Shown: piece by piece, positions 12,241 through 23,990 of the stretch
How the letters are laid out: each line of letters begins with the position of its first letter
Numbering within the stretch: the stretch's first letter is position 1
NCBI GenBank assembly: GCA_009741485.1
Contig: CM019220.1
Coordinates: 25,733,048 to 25,797,047 of the forward strand
Reading direction: 5' to 3'
Length of the DNA stretch: 64,000 nucleotides
From: Malurus cyaneus samueli
Taxonomy: Eukaryota; Chordata; Aves; Passeriformes; Maluridae
Program-made: the position numbers and the translations under genes
The notes under the pieces: generated by a model
The model's input: the letters and a program-made list of their open reading frames with translations, nothing else
Databases searched by the model: none
What the model was told of the DNA's origin: nothing

Positions 12241-14149
12241 CCACCTCACTGAAGCTCTCACTGCGACAAGAGTTAATTTCTTTTCAAAGGACAGAGATGC
12301 AGCCAAACTTTGTTGAGCACAAAACCAGTACCTTACTAGTGATGGATCTTCCCAGAACATCCAATTCACATTTCATTTAATGGAACCAGCACCCTCAGCT
12401 CTCACTGCCTCAAGCAAGTATTCATCCTTCCTGCAGGGGCACTCAGCTCCTTCTCTCCCCGAAGATGTTCAGCCTCACATATGACAAAGGCAGCCCCACA
12501 CATAGGGTAGCTTCTTAATTCACTGCAATTAACCCAATTTTGGGTGAGTAAGGAACTGTCACAAGCTCCACCTGGCTCATCCAGAACAGGGGACAGAAAC
12601 ACCACTTCTGCTTTATGTCAGATCAGAAGGCCGCATCACCTGCTTCCCTTGGCAATTCCCACTCAGGTCAAATCCTTCCCATCTGGAGTAAACAGCTGAC
12701 TACTCAGCAGCTACCTGTCAAACCCCACCTTTCCACACCTCTGCAAGCAAACACAGATGAGCAGTGCCTGAAGTCAGGACCACCTTGGGCATGCACATCA
12801 TGCTGCCCAGAAGAAAACTGAAGCAAAAACTGTTTACTGCAACACAGAGATAACACAGCAGCTCAGATCCATCCTCATGAAACTTATTCTTCTATTACCA
12901 TCATGGCAACAGTATCCCTAATGCTCCCACCTCAAACTAAGATCTAGGTGCCATTGTGCACAGCCACATGGGGAAGGAACAGACCTTGCATCCAAAAAAC
13001 CTTTCCATACGAACAAAACACAGAAAAGAGCAGGAACCAAGGCAGGGGAGAAGCAGCTGGCACAGGGGAATAACAGGAAACCCTAGGACCAGCCCGCAGC
13101 ATCACTGCAAAACCATCTTCAGTTGCTGTGCCCAGAGTCACAGAGAGAAAATGCAGCAGAGGAGGAGTGGGCCCTTCTTCCTGTCCAACCTGCATGCACC
13201 AAGTAGAAGGCACACCGCAGTAAATTAAAACAAGGATGCTACTCAAGCAAGGAATCTAATTTCGCTAACTAAAATTGATACAACGGCTGTAAAACAGAAC
13301 AACATTAAAGCACACAATACATTTGCCATTTACAACTTCCCATCATATAGAGAAGGGCTTCTTTCCCCAGCACTGTTTTTTTACCTAGGGGTAGGAAAAC
13401 CTATAAATGCACTTATATTTCTCCTGGATTTGTATTTTTCCAGTGAATGCACAGCCACAGTAGCACACCCTGTGCAGATGGCTAAACGGCCAAGGTGCTT
13501 AATACAATTAAGCACCCAAAATCCAGACCCCATCACTTTGATGCTGATACACAGCATTAGGATAATCCATAGGTGCACAGATAGGCTGAACACCGACTGT
13601 AGAGGTGTCCTGCAGAGGAAGACACAGGAAACTGCAGATACATTTTCTAAACCCAAGCAAAGCTGTGCCGCTGACGCAGTAGTCAGAGGGGCTCCTCTAC
13701 ATGCCCAAAGATCCTTTTTTGGTTCATCAGTGAAGTGCAGGAGGTCCCAATACTCTCTGTAGCCCTGCTAGCCCACAACCTCACACAGCCTTTGAACTCA
13801 CAGCAAGTGCACTTTTAGGAACTTAAAGTCACACTTTAATTCTTGACTTTGACACATGATAATGTTAGCAATTAATACTGTGGGCAAACTGCTTCCCTCT
13901 CTCTTTGATGTTTGTTATTTTTACACTGATTGTTTTGCTGAGAGAGGAATTTTGGTTTCACATTATTCTTCAGGGACAATGGAGAAATACTTAATGTAAA
14001 ACAAAAAGAAATTTGAAAATCACCCATGAAGCCTAATATGATACTGAGAGTTATAGCTGAAAGCCTTTGCATAAAATATTACAATTACAAGGGTCACATA
14101 ACCATCTCAAATATTCACTTCCCCACCCACCCCTTTCGAAAGAGATCTA
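12241..14149 (-). other. First-intron sequence, no gene recognised
   Basis: Ordinary mixed-composition intron. Opposed open frames at 12.9-13.2 and 13.4-13.7 kb are about 100 codons with no motif. No repeat element was recognised. Confidence 0.5.
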
Positions 14150-14690
14150 TTTTTATTTTAGCTTAAGCATCAGAACAAGTAATGGGGAAAAGTTTGAGGA
14201 GAGGCTGTACGAAGTTCCTGAGGCGAGAGCTCATTAGCGACTCACCGCGATAATTAACAGTTAAGTTGACCCCATCAGGAGTCAAAATGCATTTTTGTCA
14301 CAGAACTGGGGCGCATCTCCAGAAGCCAAATCACAGCAGCTCAAAGCACGCACACACACACACACAGGTGGCACCTTCAAAAAACACAACTAATCATTAA
14401 AGGATTGCATTTGTGTTAAGACATAAGTAAACAACAGCAAATAAAGAAAATAATATCTACGTGATGCCTTGATATATTTCCCTCAGATATTTTTCAGGTG
14501 TCAGCTGTAATAAATGAAGCGTTTACTGGGTGCAGACGACACTTTAAACAAATCAGCGCAAGTCCCTAAAGGAAACAAGCAGCAGCATATTCGGTAGTAT
14601 TTCATCATTTCGGAGCTGGCAGAACGAAGCTGACAAGTACACAAGATAAATACTTTGTTCTGTCACGCTGTGTCATGTCGGAGAAAACAT
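14150..14690. promoter_or_regulatory. Candidate conserved noncoding element
   Basis: A block with CTCATTAGCGACTCACCGCG followed by TAATTAACAGTTAA, and further on AGCTGTAATAAATGAAGCG. Occasional intact CpGs inside A+T-rich, non-repetitive sequence suggest constraint. A short (CA)n at 14348-14366 interrupts it. Enhancer function is inferred. Confidence 0.38.
14348..14366. repeat. (CA)n microsatellite
   Basis: About nine CA units following a single CG. Confidence 0.9.
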
Positions 14691-16359
14691 AAAGTGTTAT
14701 ATGACCTTTGGAGGCGCAGCCCACGGAAGCCTTCCTTCTTGTTTCCACGCCACTGTTTGCATCAGGGAAAAGAGGAGATAAAAGAGAAACACCCCTCCGA
14801 GGGGTTGCCTTACAGCACCTGTAACTCACAGGATTTTACAGCCACCTTCTTCACAGAGGTTACATCACCAGAGCCTTAAGAGGGAAGAACTGTTGAAGCG
14901 GGAAGCAGCACTGCTGCACCGTCTACGGCTCTGCAAAAACAACAGTAAGGTGCTCCTCACAGAGGGGAAAGAAATATGATGGTGCAAGATACTTATTATT
15001 GATCAATATTTTCATATTTTCCACCAACAGAAAAAGCATTTGGTTTGTTTCCTTCTGGACAAAAGAAAATACACCCTTTTGCTCTGGGTAGGACTTAAAA
15101 GCAGAAGCTGGGCTGAGCAGAAACCAGCCCTGCTGCTCTCAGCAGCACAAGCCAAGGGTGATGCCTTCTGCTCCAAAACCACTTTATTGAGCCAGACAAA
15201 ACCATGCTGGGACACTGCTCTTTCAGTGGGCTGTGCTGGACCATGGCGTGCCCCAGCACCACTGGCAGTTCAACCTAACCTGCATATCCACAGTGATCTG
15301 TAGGCAGAGCAAAGCGTGATGATGCAGATCTGTGATGACACAGTGAAACCTGAACACTGTACAGACACCCACAAAGGCCCTCAATCACTTTATGCTCATT
15401 CTAGCCACTTGAAAATACACTTTTTAGAAGTTGTTTTATTTTTCTTGCTTTTCTAGAAACAGCCCCCAGGCTCCAAGTCCCCTAAGGCAGGTAAGGCAAG
15501 CAGTGCTGGGAAATAGACACAGTATTTCCAACGAATTTTTACATGGCAAATTGGTGTCTTACTGTAAGTATTTTGTGACCAGGGGAAGGAGAACACTGAA
15601 ATGTTTTGGATAGGCGAATGACTATTAATAAATGATTTTGAATCCCAAAGCACAGTACAATGGGTGTTTTTAAGCAACAAAGCCACCTGACAGACTACAA
15701 CTGTCCTATATCACCTTACCAAAATGCACCTGCTACGCTCCCACCTGTCACTACTACATCTCACATATATTAGGACAGTGGTCTTTTTTTTTATTTTTCA
15801 ATTTTTTTTCCAAGAGTTCCTATTTTTAAAGTGCAAGAAAACGAATTCAATAAAATAAAGATGGCGCAAAGCCACAAATATGAGCTAGAAAACTCAGGGC
15901 TGGGTTTAACATGAAAAACTGGTTTTAGGCATTTTGTGTTAAAACCAAGTATCAAACATATAATTTTATTTAAAAAAAAAACCATTATGTCCTCTGAAAT
16001 AACTGTAATAACTAACCTTAGAAATTGTATTAATCACAAGTGTGACAATGTTTGACATACTTCCCCTCCCCTTTCTCCCATGAAAGGCAGCAAGCAACAG
16101 ACCATCCTCATTATTTACATTGTCACTTCAATGTAACAACTCATAGTTACACAATCTCCATAATAAATTATATTTATTTACATCAACTTCCTGGCTTTCA
16201 CGCTGTATCTAATTACTGTGGAAGAGACAAATAGGTAATTAAGCTATTTACAGCTAAAGAAGTCTGGAATTATCAGTGTAAAATGATAGGTAGTGGAAAG
16301 CTGGCTCTCTGGTATACATAGTAAAAAGCAATAATACTAAAAGTGGATAAGGTAAAAGC
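14691..16359 (-). other. First-intron sequence, no gene recognised
   Basis: Mixed composition with T- and A-rich patches near 15.79 and 15.97 kb. Open frames are under 90 codons. Nothing recognisable. Confidence 0.5.
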
Positions 16360-16620
16360 ACATCTGTAATTATTAACAATATGCTTAACATTTTAGTGTC
16401 ACATTATTATGAATTAATTTGACATTCATTAGGGTTGCTCTGATCATAATGAATCCATTTGCCAATTACTTTGCCTTCAGATAAGTCTCCATCCCATAAG
16501 GTTCCATCATAACCCAGTCATTAAGTGTTAATTAACAAAAGCTTAACAATGAGACACTGGAAAGAATAATTAGATAACAAAACAAAGTAGTTTGACCTGC
16601 TAAAACACTGTACAGAAAAA
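16360..16620. promoter_or_regulatory. Candidate conserved noncoding element with HNF1/homeodomain-like palindrome
   Basis: Holds the perfect 12-bp palindrome TGTTAATTAACA (16526-16537), GAATTAATTTG near 16411, the palindrome TGATCA (16441-16446) followed by TAATGAATCC, and TTAAGTG just before the large palindrome, an NKX2-type core. No low complexity. Among the best enhancer candidates in the intron, but conservation is not demonstrated. Confidence 0.4.
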
Positions 16621-19329
16621 AAACAAAAATGGGCAGACAAAGAACTTCTTCTATTCATTTCTAGCCAAGTTCATTCAGAAATTAGATTTTGGATGGCTGC
16701 AAAACAGGTTACATCTGTCTAAGTGCTCCAAACCCTGGCACTTGTGGGCCAAGTTCAACTGCTCAACCTAATGCTGAAGTTCCTGCAGGTCTAACTAGGC
16801 AGAAAAGAAGAGCTAGCCAGAGGCTGCCCAGGCACGAAGGCAAGGACAGAGAAACAGCCATCTTCACATCCAGGTGAAGGTAACTTCTTCCCAGGCCTTA
16901 AGGTGAGATGGGGAGCAATGACCACGTCCTCGTGCCAACCTAAACCCAGCCACAGCATCATGACAGCAGTACATGTGGTTATCCTTCTCGCCCTGCAAAT
17001 TACATCAACTGCAGGATGTTTTAAGTGCCATATTAACTACAACTGTGTGGCACTCTATGTTAAAGAAGACAAATACTCAGTAGAAAGAAATAAGAGGCAA
17101 TCCATTAACTAATGCTGAATTTTAACAAAATACTTTCACAAGTAAATGGGGTACCTAAAGGAATAATAAATGGCAAAATTAGTTTTACTGTTCATACCTT
17201 GAATATCCAATGAATTTATAATAAAGAAACAGCCGCATAAAATTTTGTCCCACTAATAGAAGTAACACAGTAACTGCTTTTACGGCATGTCTTCCCATCC
17301 CCTGGATCCTGGAAAGGGTTAAGTGTCCCACTGTTTTCATATTCAGGCTTAAATACAAAACTCTTTTCCTCCCTGCATTTCTGTCCCAAAGCCACTGGTG
17401 TAGCGCCACAAGCACATCTTGTGTCCCACTTCCCCACTTTGCACTGGACCACCCTGAATCACTGCTACACCTGCTGAAGTCTGGGATGGTGCCAGCTCCT
17501 TCCCAGGGAGCATCTCTGCTCCCTGCCAGTGGAAAAGGATGTGTCTGGGCATAACATGCCAAATCCCAACATGGGGTTTTGTTTGGTTTATGGGGACGTG
17601 GCACCGCTAAGTTAAAAGGAAGTAGTTCATGAAGGGATGCAGCCACCAATGGAATACATGGATCTATTTCTTCTGACAAGTTCACAGGGACCAGAACCCT
17701 TCCCAAAAGTGGAAAGTGAAACTTTCCTGCTGCAAGACCTGTATTTTCTTCCTACCAGGAGCCTTGACCAGGCACACTGCTGGGGGAGATAACTGAGAGC
17801 AATTTCACCAACACTTTCCTTGCTCAGCAAGGGGCAGGGCCAGTAACTGTATTTGCTGCAGGGTAACCCAAGCAGATGATGATGTTGGGCAAGTGAGGCT
17901 TGCCTGAAAGGGCTCCTAAAAAAACACTCATCAAACAAAACAAATGAAGAGAAACAAACAAAAAACATACAACCAACAACAACAAAGAAAACAAAAACAA
18001 AAAAAAAATCCCAAAAAACCCCAAACAACCACACACACAAAAGAAACCCCACACCACAATCAAACAAAACTAGTTTGTATATTCTCCCTTGTTGCTCTGT
18101 TCCTGCTGCATCCTTCCACCTTTTCTCAACTTGCCATGGGAAACCACACCTTTGCAGGGAAGAACTCTTCTCCCCTATCTCTGGCTTGCGCAGCCACCTT
18201 TGGACAACAACAAACAACAGATGTGCGGACACACAGACACACCAAAAACAACACCAGCACTGTGCTCAGCAGAAGTCTGATGTTAGAAAAGTATGACAGC
18301 TGCCATTCCCCTTTCCCAGGCAAAGCAAAGGAGGGTTTTAGTCATCCCAACCTTCTCGATCCTACAGCAAAGCCAGGCTATCACAGCATGATAAGCAGCT
18401 CCCATGAAGAGCTACCAGGAGAGGGGATGTGGGGTGCCCATGACAACCCCAAAGCCAGTGGAGCTTGAGGTTCCCAATCCCTAGAAACTTCCTGGCTATC
18501 CTAGCACAGAGAGGAACACAGAAAGCATCTGCTGATATAAGACCAACATGTAATAATCCTATCAAAGTAATTATTTTTTGTAGATGTTTTACAAAATTCA
18601 AAAATCAAACACCTCAATGAGAAAGCAATAAAAATCATCCACAGATTTAATAGCAAGTGTTACAAAGATGTGCAAAACTACATTTCCTTCTGTCTGCCTC
18701 CAACCAGTATTCTTAAAGGCCTCTTCTGTTTTCCCCCTTTAAATTAGCATATATCCTAATTTGCAACAAAGGCTCTAAATTACCTTAACATCATCATAAA
18801 TTCTGACAAATTGAGATGAAAAAATAACCAATTGCAGAGAATTGGTCTGACTACATTGCACTCATTATTGTATAAGCCACTCTTCCTTCCCTCCCCCTCC
18901 TCTGTTAAAATAGTCAGCCTTCCAAACCACTGTCTTCTGCCAAGTAAGAGCTTGGCTAACTACACTTCCAGGAAGCAGGAAGAAGACACAGGCTGTACTT
19001 CATGCACCCTGGGCTGCACAGTTTGCAGTAACACAGGCGATGCGACCCTGAAACTCCAATGTCTCACTGGTGGACTGCTCCCTGCTAATACCAGAGCAAC
19101 TGCAAGCCAAGGTCAATTCCTTTCTTTAATTCCCTTCTTTCTCACTTTTTTTTTCTTTTCCCGTGGCATGGGAAGAGAGCTTAGTTGTTTCTGCATGGAT
19201 GCAAGGTGAATGAGGCTGTCGCTTCTCATTGCAGTGCTATTTATTACAGGTCGCTGACATAATACAGCTTTCCCCAGTGCAAGCAAAAAAAGCAGGCTGG
19301 AGTTCTTGAGCATTGTCTCACTCGCCTCT
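16621..19329 (-). other. First-intron sequence, no gene recognised
   Basis: Mixed intronic sequence containing the A/C-rich tract at 17.94-18.07 kb. Frames of about 170-200 codons on both strands across 17.2-18.5 kb come mostly from that tract and from each other's complements. The 18.56-18.86 kb part is A+T-rich and could be mildly conserved. Confidence 0.5.
17934..18068. repeat. A/C-rich low-complexity tract
   Basis: About 135 bases of almost only A and C on the plus strand (CAAA, AACAACAAC, AAACCCC, ACACAC units). The largest of several similar tracts in the window. It produces a misleading hydrophobic frame on the minus strand. Confidence 0.92.
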
Positions 19330-20060
19330 CTGAAGGGAATATATGAAGAGGTTTTATTTATTTATATAGTGATCTGACAATGGAGATGCATCAGCTTGTT
19401 TTCAGAGCTTCCAGCTGAAAAAGGCAAGTTTCCTTGTTAGTAGGAGGTTTTAAGGAATCCACACACGCAATAGAAGAAAAGAACACGTCAGGAAAAGATT
19501 AACAAGACACACTGATGAAGAAAGGAAAAATTATACTGAAATCAAGGGTGGGGAGAACAGAGGGAGCACTGCAGACTCACTCCTGCATAAGCCAGATTCA
19601 CTGTAAAGAAAGAAACAGGGTTATAAGAATTAAGCCCCACATCCCTGGTTGGTGAAAATGTTGCTGCAGCAGAAGACCCATTCCAAAAAGAACGTCTGGT
19701 TTAAGAGTTGGTTCCGGTCTCTCATCAGCAGTTCCTCCCAATTTAATTCATAGTTTCAGATGAAAAGATTTTATAGATCTCTGTTCTGTCTTGAGATTAG
19801 TTTGCCTAGAGCTCCACGCAATAAATTGATGATGAATCAATTTTCCTGCGCTGTGCTTTGTAGTCTGCTTTTTTTCATACAGCGCTGAGAGCTGTGTATA
19901 AAATACCTCATTCCTTACTTGTTTTTTAAAGGTAGGCTAATGTCTCTAAAGATCAAGAATATCCACAGCCTATTTTTAGATCACTCACAGTAAGCCAAAA
20001 CTGCCCTTATAAAAAGATCTTTTAATTCACCTGTAATATTTTATTTCATGGCCAGATTAA
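19330..20060. promoter_or_regulatory. Candidate conserved noncoding block with inverted repeat
   Basis: The strongest part is 19,720-19,900, where AAATTGAT (19823-19830) and ATCAATTT (19836-19843) form 8-bp inverted arms around GATGA, giving paired TGAT/ATCA half-sites of the PBX/MEIS/HOX kind. The flanks lack repeats and low complexity. Inferred regulatory. Confidence 0.35.
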
Positions 20061-20329
20061 GAGATAAACCAGTCAGTACCAGAGGCTGTGGAAGTTGCAG
20101 CGGTGGCTCAGGAGCAGGCAGAGCAGCCCAAACAGGACTCCGAAAATGCTTTGAAAGCTCCCTGTGAGACTGGCTTTCCCTTTCACCCCTCACACCTCAC
20201 CCTGGGGTCTGTTGGGTTGAGCCCAACAACCCAGAGACTCCACAGTGCTTTAAGTCACAGAGCAACAGGACATGACTGGGAAGAGAGTGGGTCTGGTGTC
20301 CTCCTGGGTAACACACTTTAACCCTTTAA

Positions 20330-20530
20330 TCCGCCTCTTCTCACAGCAATATCTGTAACAGAGCACAGCAGTTGCTATGGAGCAAGGAGAGCTATTAGCG
20401 CCTCTGTACTAACATAATATAATTACTATGATAATTTCCACAGTGCATTTTTTTTATCCCTTTTTATCTTGGAATGCTTTATGGATTTATACCTTTACTC
20501 AGAAGGCTGTCCATCTCATAAGCCTGGACT
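20330..20530. promoter_or_regulatory. Candidate element with partial RFX X-box
   Basis: GTTGCTATGGAGC at 20371-20383 matches the left half of the RFX X-box (GTTGCYATGG) while the right half is degenerate. It is followed by ATATAATTACTATGATAAT. Motif seen, function inferred. Confidence 0.3.
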
Positions 20531-23519
20531 AGAAATCCATGCCTTTGGAGAGCTTACAAGTCTTCAAGACTGTTTCCCAGCCCTCAAGGTTCCCACAGCA
20601 GAAAGGAGAGCAGGTGATCACAAAAACTTTCCCAGCAACATCTAAATGCTCTGGGAAGTCCAGCAAGGCCAATCCCACTCCTGACACCACAAAGCCAGCA
20701 GCTCCTACCCAAACCGCCTACCCAGCTCCCACCCTCCCCATAGGCTGAGGGTCCTACACAGAAAAATAAAGAAAATGCAATCACGCACACTGGAATTTGA
20801 AGACTGCCTGTGCATCCCACAAAAAGTCAAAGGACTTTCAGCTCATCAAAGCATGCCAGGACAGAGCTCAAGGAGCCTCCTGTGCTCTGACACTGCTCCC
20901 ACTCCCAACTGCCTTGTTCAAACACCATTTCTGGGGCAATTCTCCTCCTGCATTTTTGGCTGTGGATCAACTACAAACTGTGCTTTTCTGACACCATCTC
21001 CCTCACTCTCTGAGGGTGTGTAACCCTCATCAAAGCTACTGGGAAGGTGCAAGAAAGAGTTTTGCAACCTCTTTATGAGGTTTATGAACAGATAAGATAT
21101 TTCAGTTTTGCATACTGCAACCTGCAACTCCCGGTTCTTTCTCCCCGTAACCTCTCAAAAACACCAGCCAAAATTATTTAAATGCCACACACGCATAAAC
21201 AATAGTAAAATATAACGCTGGTAATTTCTGAGGTTTGGGCTTGGATCTTTTCACTGTTTTTACAGCATTTATGCTAATGTAGTGTGGAAAGGAAAAGCAG
21301 CTTGTTAGTTTGAGCTCTCTCTTCCAGTTCAATTGCTGAGCCTAGCCAACACACTTGCTCTTATTTGCTCTCCTTTCTACCATATCCCAAGCTGTGAAAT
21401 TAATATGCACAGAGGACATAAACCTCTAGCTCAGGAATAAAAAGCGACCTTAATATGCTCCTGCTTAATCCTTCCCAGGCTCAGTGTACCATCGCTTTGG
21501 GAAGACAGCTCCTCCTGAAACCAAGGTGCCACCTCACCCTTCAGTGAGAGCAATCTCCCACATGGGCACCGGGTGACTCTCTGCGGAGAATCCCTCGTTG
21601 GCAGGGAGCAGTGCAGCAGCAGGAGCACAGGTACCACGCAGGCCCGAAGCAGCGAACCAAGAAGAGGGCACTGCATCCATGCTTGGACCTCTAGCAGCTG
21701 GGAAGCGCTGATCTGATGTGCAGACAACCATGCAAGCCCGCTGGTTCTCAGGGAAAAGCAGCAGGATTCGGCTCAAAGTGCCAGATTGCAACAACGAGGG
21801 GCACGTGAGGAGCTGCTTTTGCTTTGCTACACAGGAGCGGTAGGCACTTTGCAGAGCAGCACCCACACAGGCAGGGCTCCACAACATCACTGCCGTTGAA
21901 GCTGCAAGGACTAACTCCATCCAAAGCACTTAAAACAAGAAAGACATTTAATTTATAATGCCAGCCTGCACTCCGCTCCCAGCTGCCCCAGGTCAGGCCT
22001 GAAAGCTTTGCCTAGACTGTGGTTTCAGCTGTTCAGAGTTTCAAAACTCTGAGGTCCCAGACAACAACTCCTGAAGATTTCTGCCAAATTTAACTTCACA
22101 GGCATGAGAAAGTGCTACACTGAGCCCTAAAATGTACACTTGCACAGTCAGATGAAGCCATGGGTGGCAGCATGGCTCCCTGCTCTGTGAGAACAGCTTG
22201 AACAACAGTATTTCCCGCATCCCCGTCCAGAGAGAAGCACAAGCACTCACCTTTCTCTAAAGGCACAAACAAAAACTCCCTCCACAGAAACAGCATGGAC
22301 TTTTGGTCATAAATCACCACCACCTCTCTCTGGGGGTTGAAGCCTACACATGTTGAGCCAGTTACACTATTACTCTGGGTTTTGAGGAAAAGGAGAATTA
22401 ATGTTCAAACACATGGAATGGCAACAGCCACAGAGAAAACAAAAGCCTTGCTCATGTGAGCACCCAGGGACTGAGCCAGAGGAACAAGTGCTTTGCACTA
22501 ACTGCAAAGAGATGACTGTATTTCTACGGATTCCTCGGCTTTTGCTTTGAACTCTTTCATTGAAAAGAAGTGTTTTGGCAGCACACTAGGATTAAAAAAA
22601 GAAAAAAAGTAGCTCAGAAGTGTATGTGAAAATACATACATAAGAATATACAAATCAAACAATTTTCTTTTGCCACTGTAAAAGCCATCGCGTGAAATGT
22701 TATCAAAACAGTAAATTCCAGAGCAATTTGGTTGTGCACGTGTTAGTAGCTCTTAAATTTAATACATGCATGGGTGTAATGCACACATCCTCTCACTATC
22801 TTTTCAACAGTTGTCACAAATCTGGAGCACATCAAAAGCAGAGCCCTAAGGTGGTGGCCTTACCCAGGAGCTTGTTTCTATAACTGAGGTGAAGACTAAA
22901 CAATATCAGTTTTACAAAAGGAAGACACCAATGGGATGGGAAGGTGTGACAACAGCCATCTCCAGAAAGCCATGTTTTCTACCATGAATAGTCCAAGCCC
23001 AATTTGCAAAACAGGCTAATTTTGCATGCAAATGGACAGTTACACATCTAACTGACCATTTGTGCAAGCAATTACATGCGCGATTACCTGATTGCATAAT
23101 TGTGTGGGTCTAATTTTGAAATTGGGTCTTACATTTTCTGTTGAACACGAACACTCTGTTTAATAAATAGATATTGAGTAGCTTTGAAGCTGAGTCATCC
23201 ATACCTACTGACTCTAAACCAAATATTGAAAAAACAGGCTGAAATGTGTATTTGCCAAAAAAAGAGCACCATGTAACCCTGGTGTGATATGGCACATGGC
23301 CACCAAACTGAGCCACAAGTTTCTCTGCTGAAACTCCTAGTCCTTTCAATTGCAACTGAAAGCCAAGTATCTGTACAAACATGCCAAAATCTTCATCAGA
23401 AGCACCGGAAAGTTCCTTACTGTAATTCTTTTGGTGAAAGACTTCTGGGGCTTTCTTGCTACTCAGGATGTATTCTAGGGAGGAAAATCAAAGTAAAAGC
23501 ACATTAAAAGAAATCTATT
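20531..23519 (-). other. First-intron sequence, no gene recognised
   Basis: Moderately G+C-rich intron at 20.5-22.3 kb, then A+T-rich. The minus-strand frame of 131 codons near 21.5-21.9 kb shows no domain or splice context. No transposon recognised. Confidence 0.5.
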
Positions 23520-23990
23520 CTTAGCAAGCTGGTCAGCAGCTCATGAGTAGAGTTTCATCGGACAAATCCAAAAGATCAAGCAAAATTCAGGCTTTGAATT
23601 ATGATGCAGAGTTTTTTGCATGTGATCCAAGCAGCTGATATCCCGGGCTTTGGCATTGCTGACCTCTAGGGAGAGTTTTCTATCTAAATTTAATCAGCCT
23701 CAAGTATTTTCAGCCAATCGTAAGGAGTATTTTTCTTTTATGGAATAATCCTAAACACTGTCAATTTTCCTGTGCTTGTCAGCCACAAGTCTCTATTTTA
23801 CATGTCAAGCAAAAACTCTTTAAGATTAGCTGTCAGAGCCTGCGAGTTTTGGCCAAATATCAATTTTCTGTGTGGATGATGCATTAAATTTAAGACGCTT
23901 GTTGCTACTGTGGGCAAAGCAATATAGCAATTACCAAGCTATTTCTGACTTACAAATCCATAAGTAATCATATTGCTGGAAACCCAAACT
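23520..23990. promoter_or_regulatory. Candidate conserved noncoding element with repeated MEIS-type cores
   Basis: ACTGTCAATT, CTTGTCAGC and GCTGTCAGAG (TGTCA cores, the TALE-homeodomain half-site) occur within about 100 bases, along with TAATCC, GCATTAAATTTAAG and AAGTAATCATATTGC. Not repetitive. Function inferred. Confidence 0.33.

Noticed and set aside
17627..18468. Frames of 201 (minus) and 174 (plus) codons
   Set aside because: Both cross the A/C-rich low-complexity tract, which creates Phe/Val-rich or Lys/Gln/Pro-rich sequence artificially.
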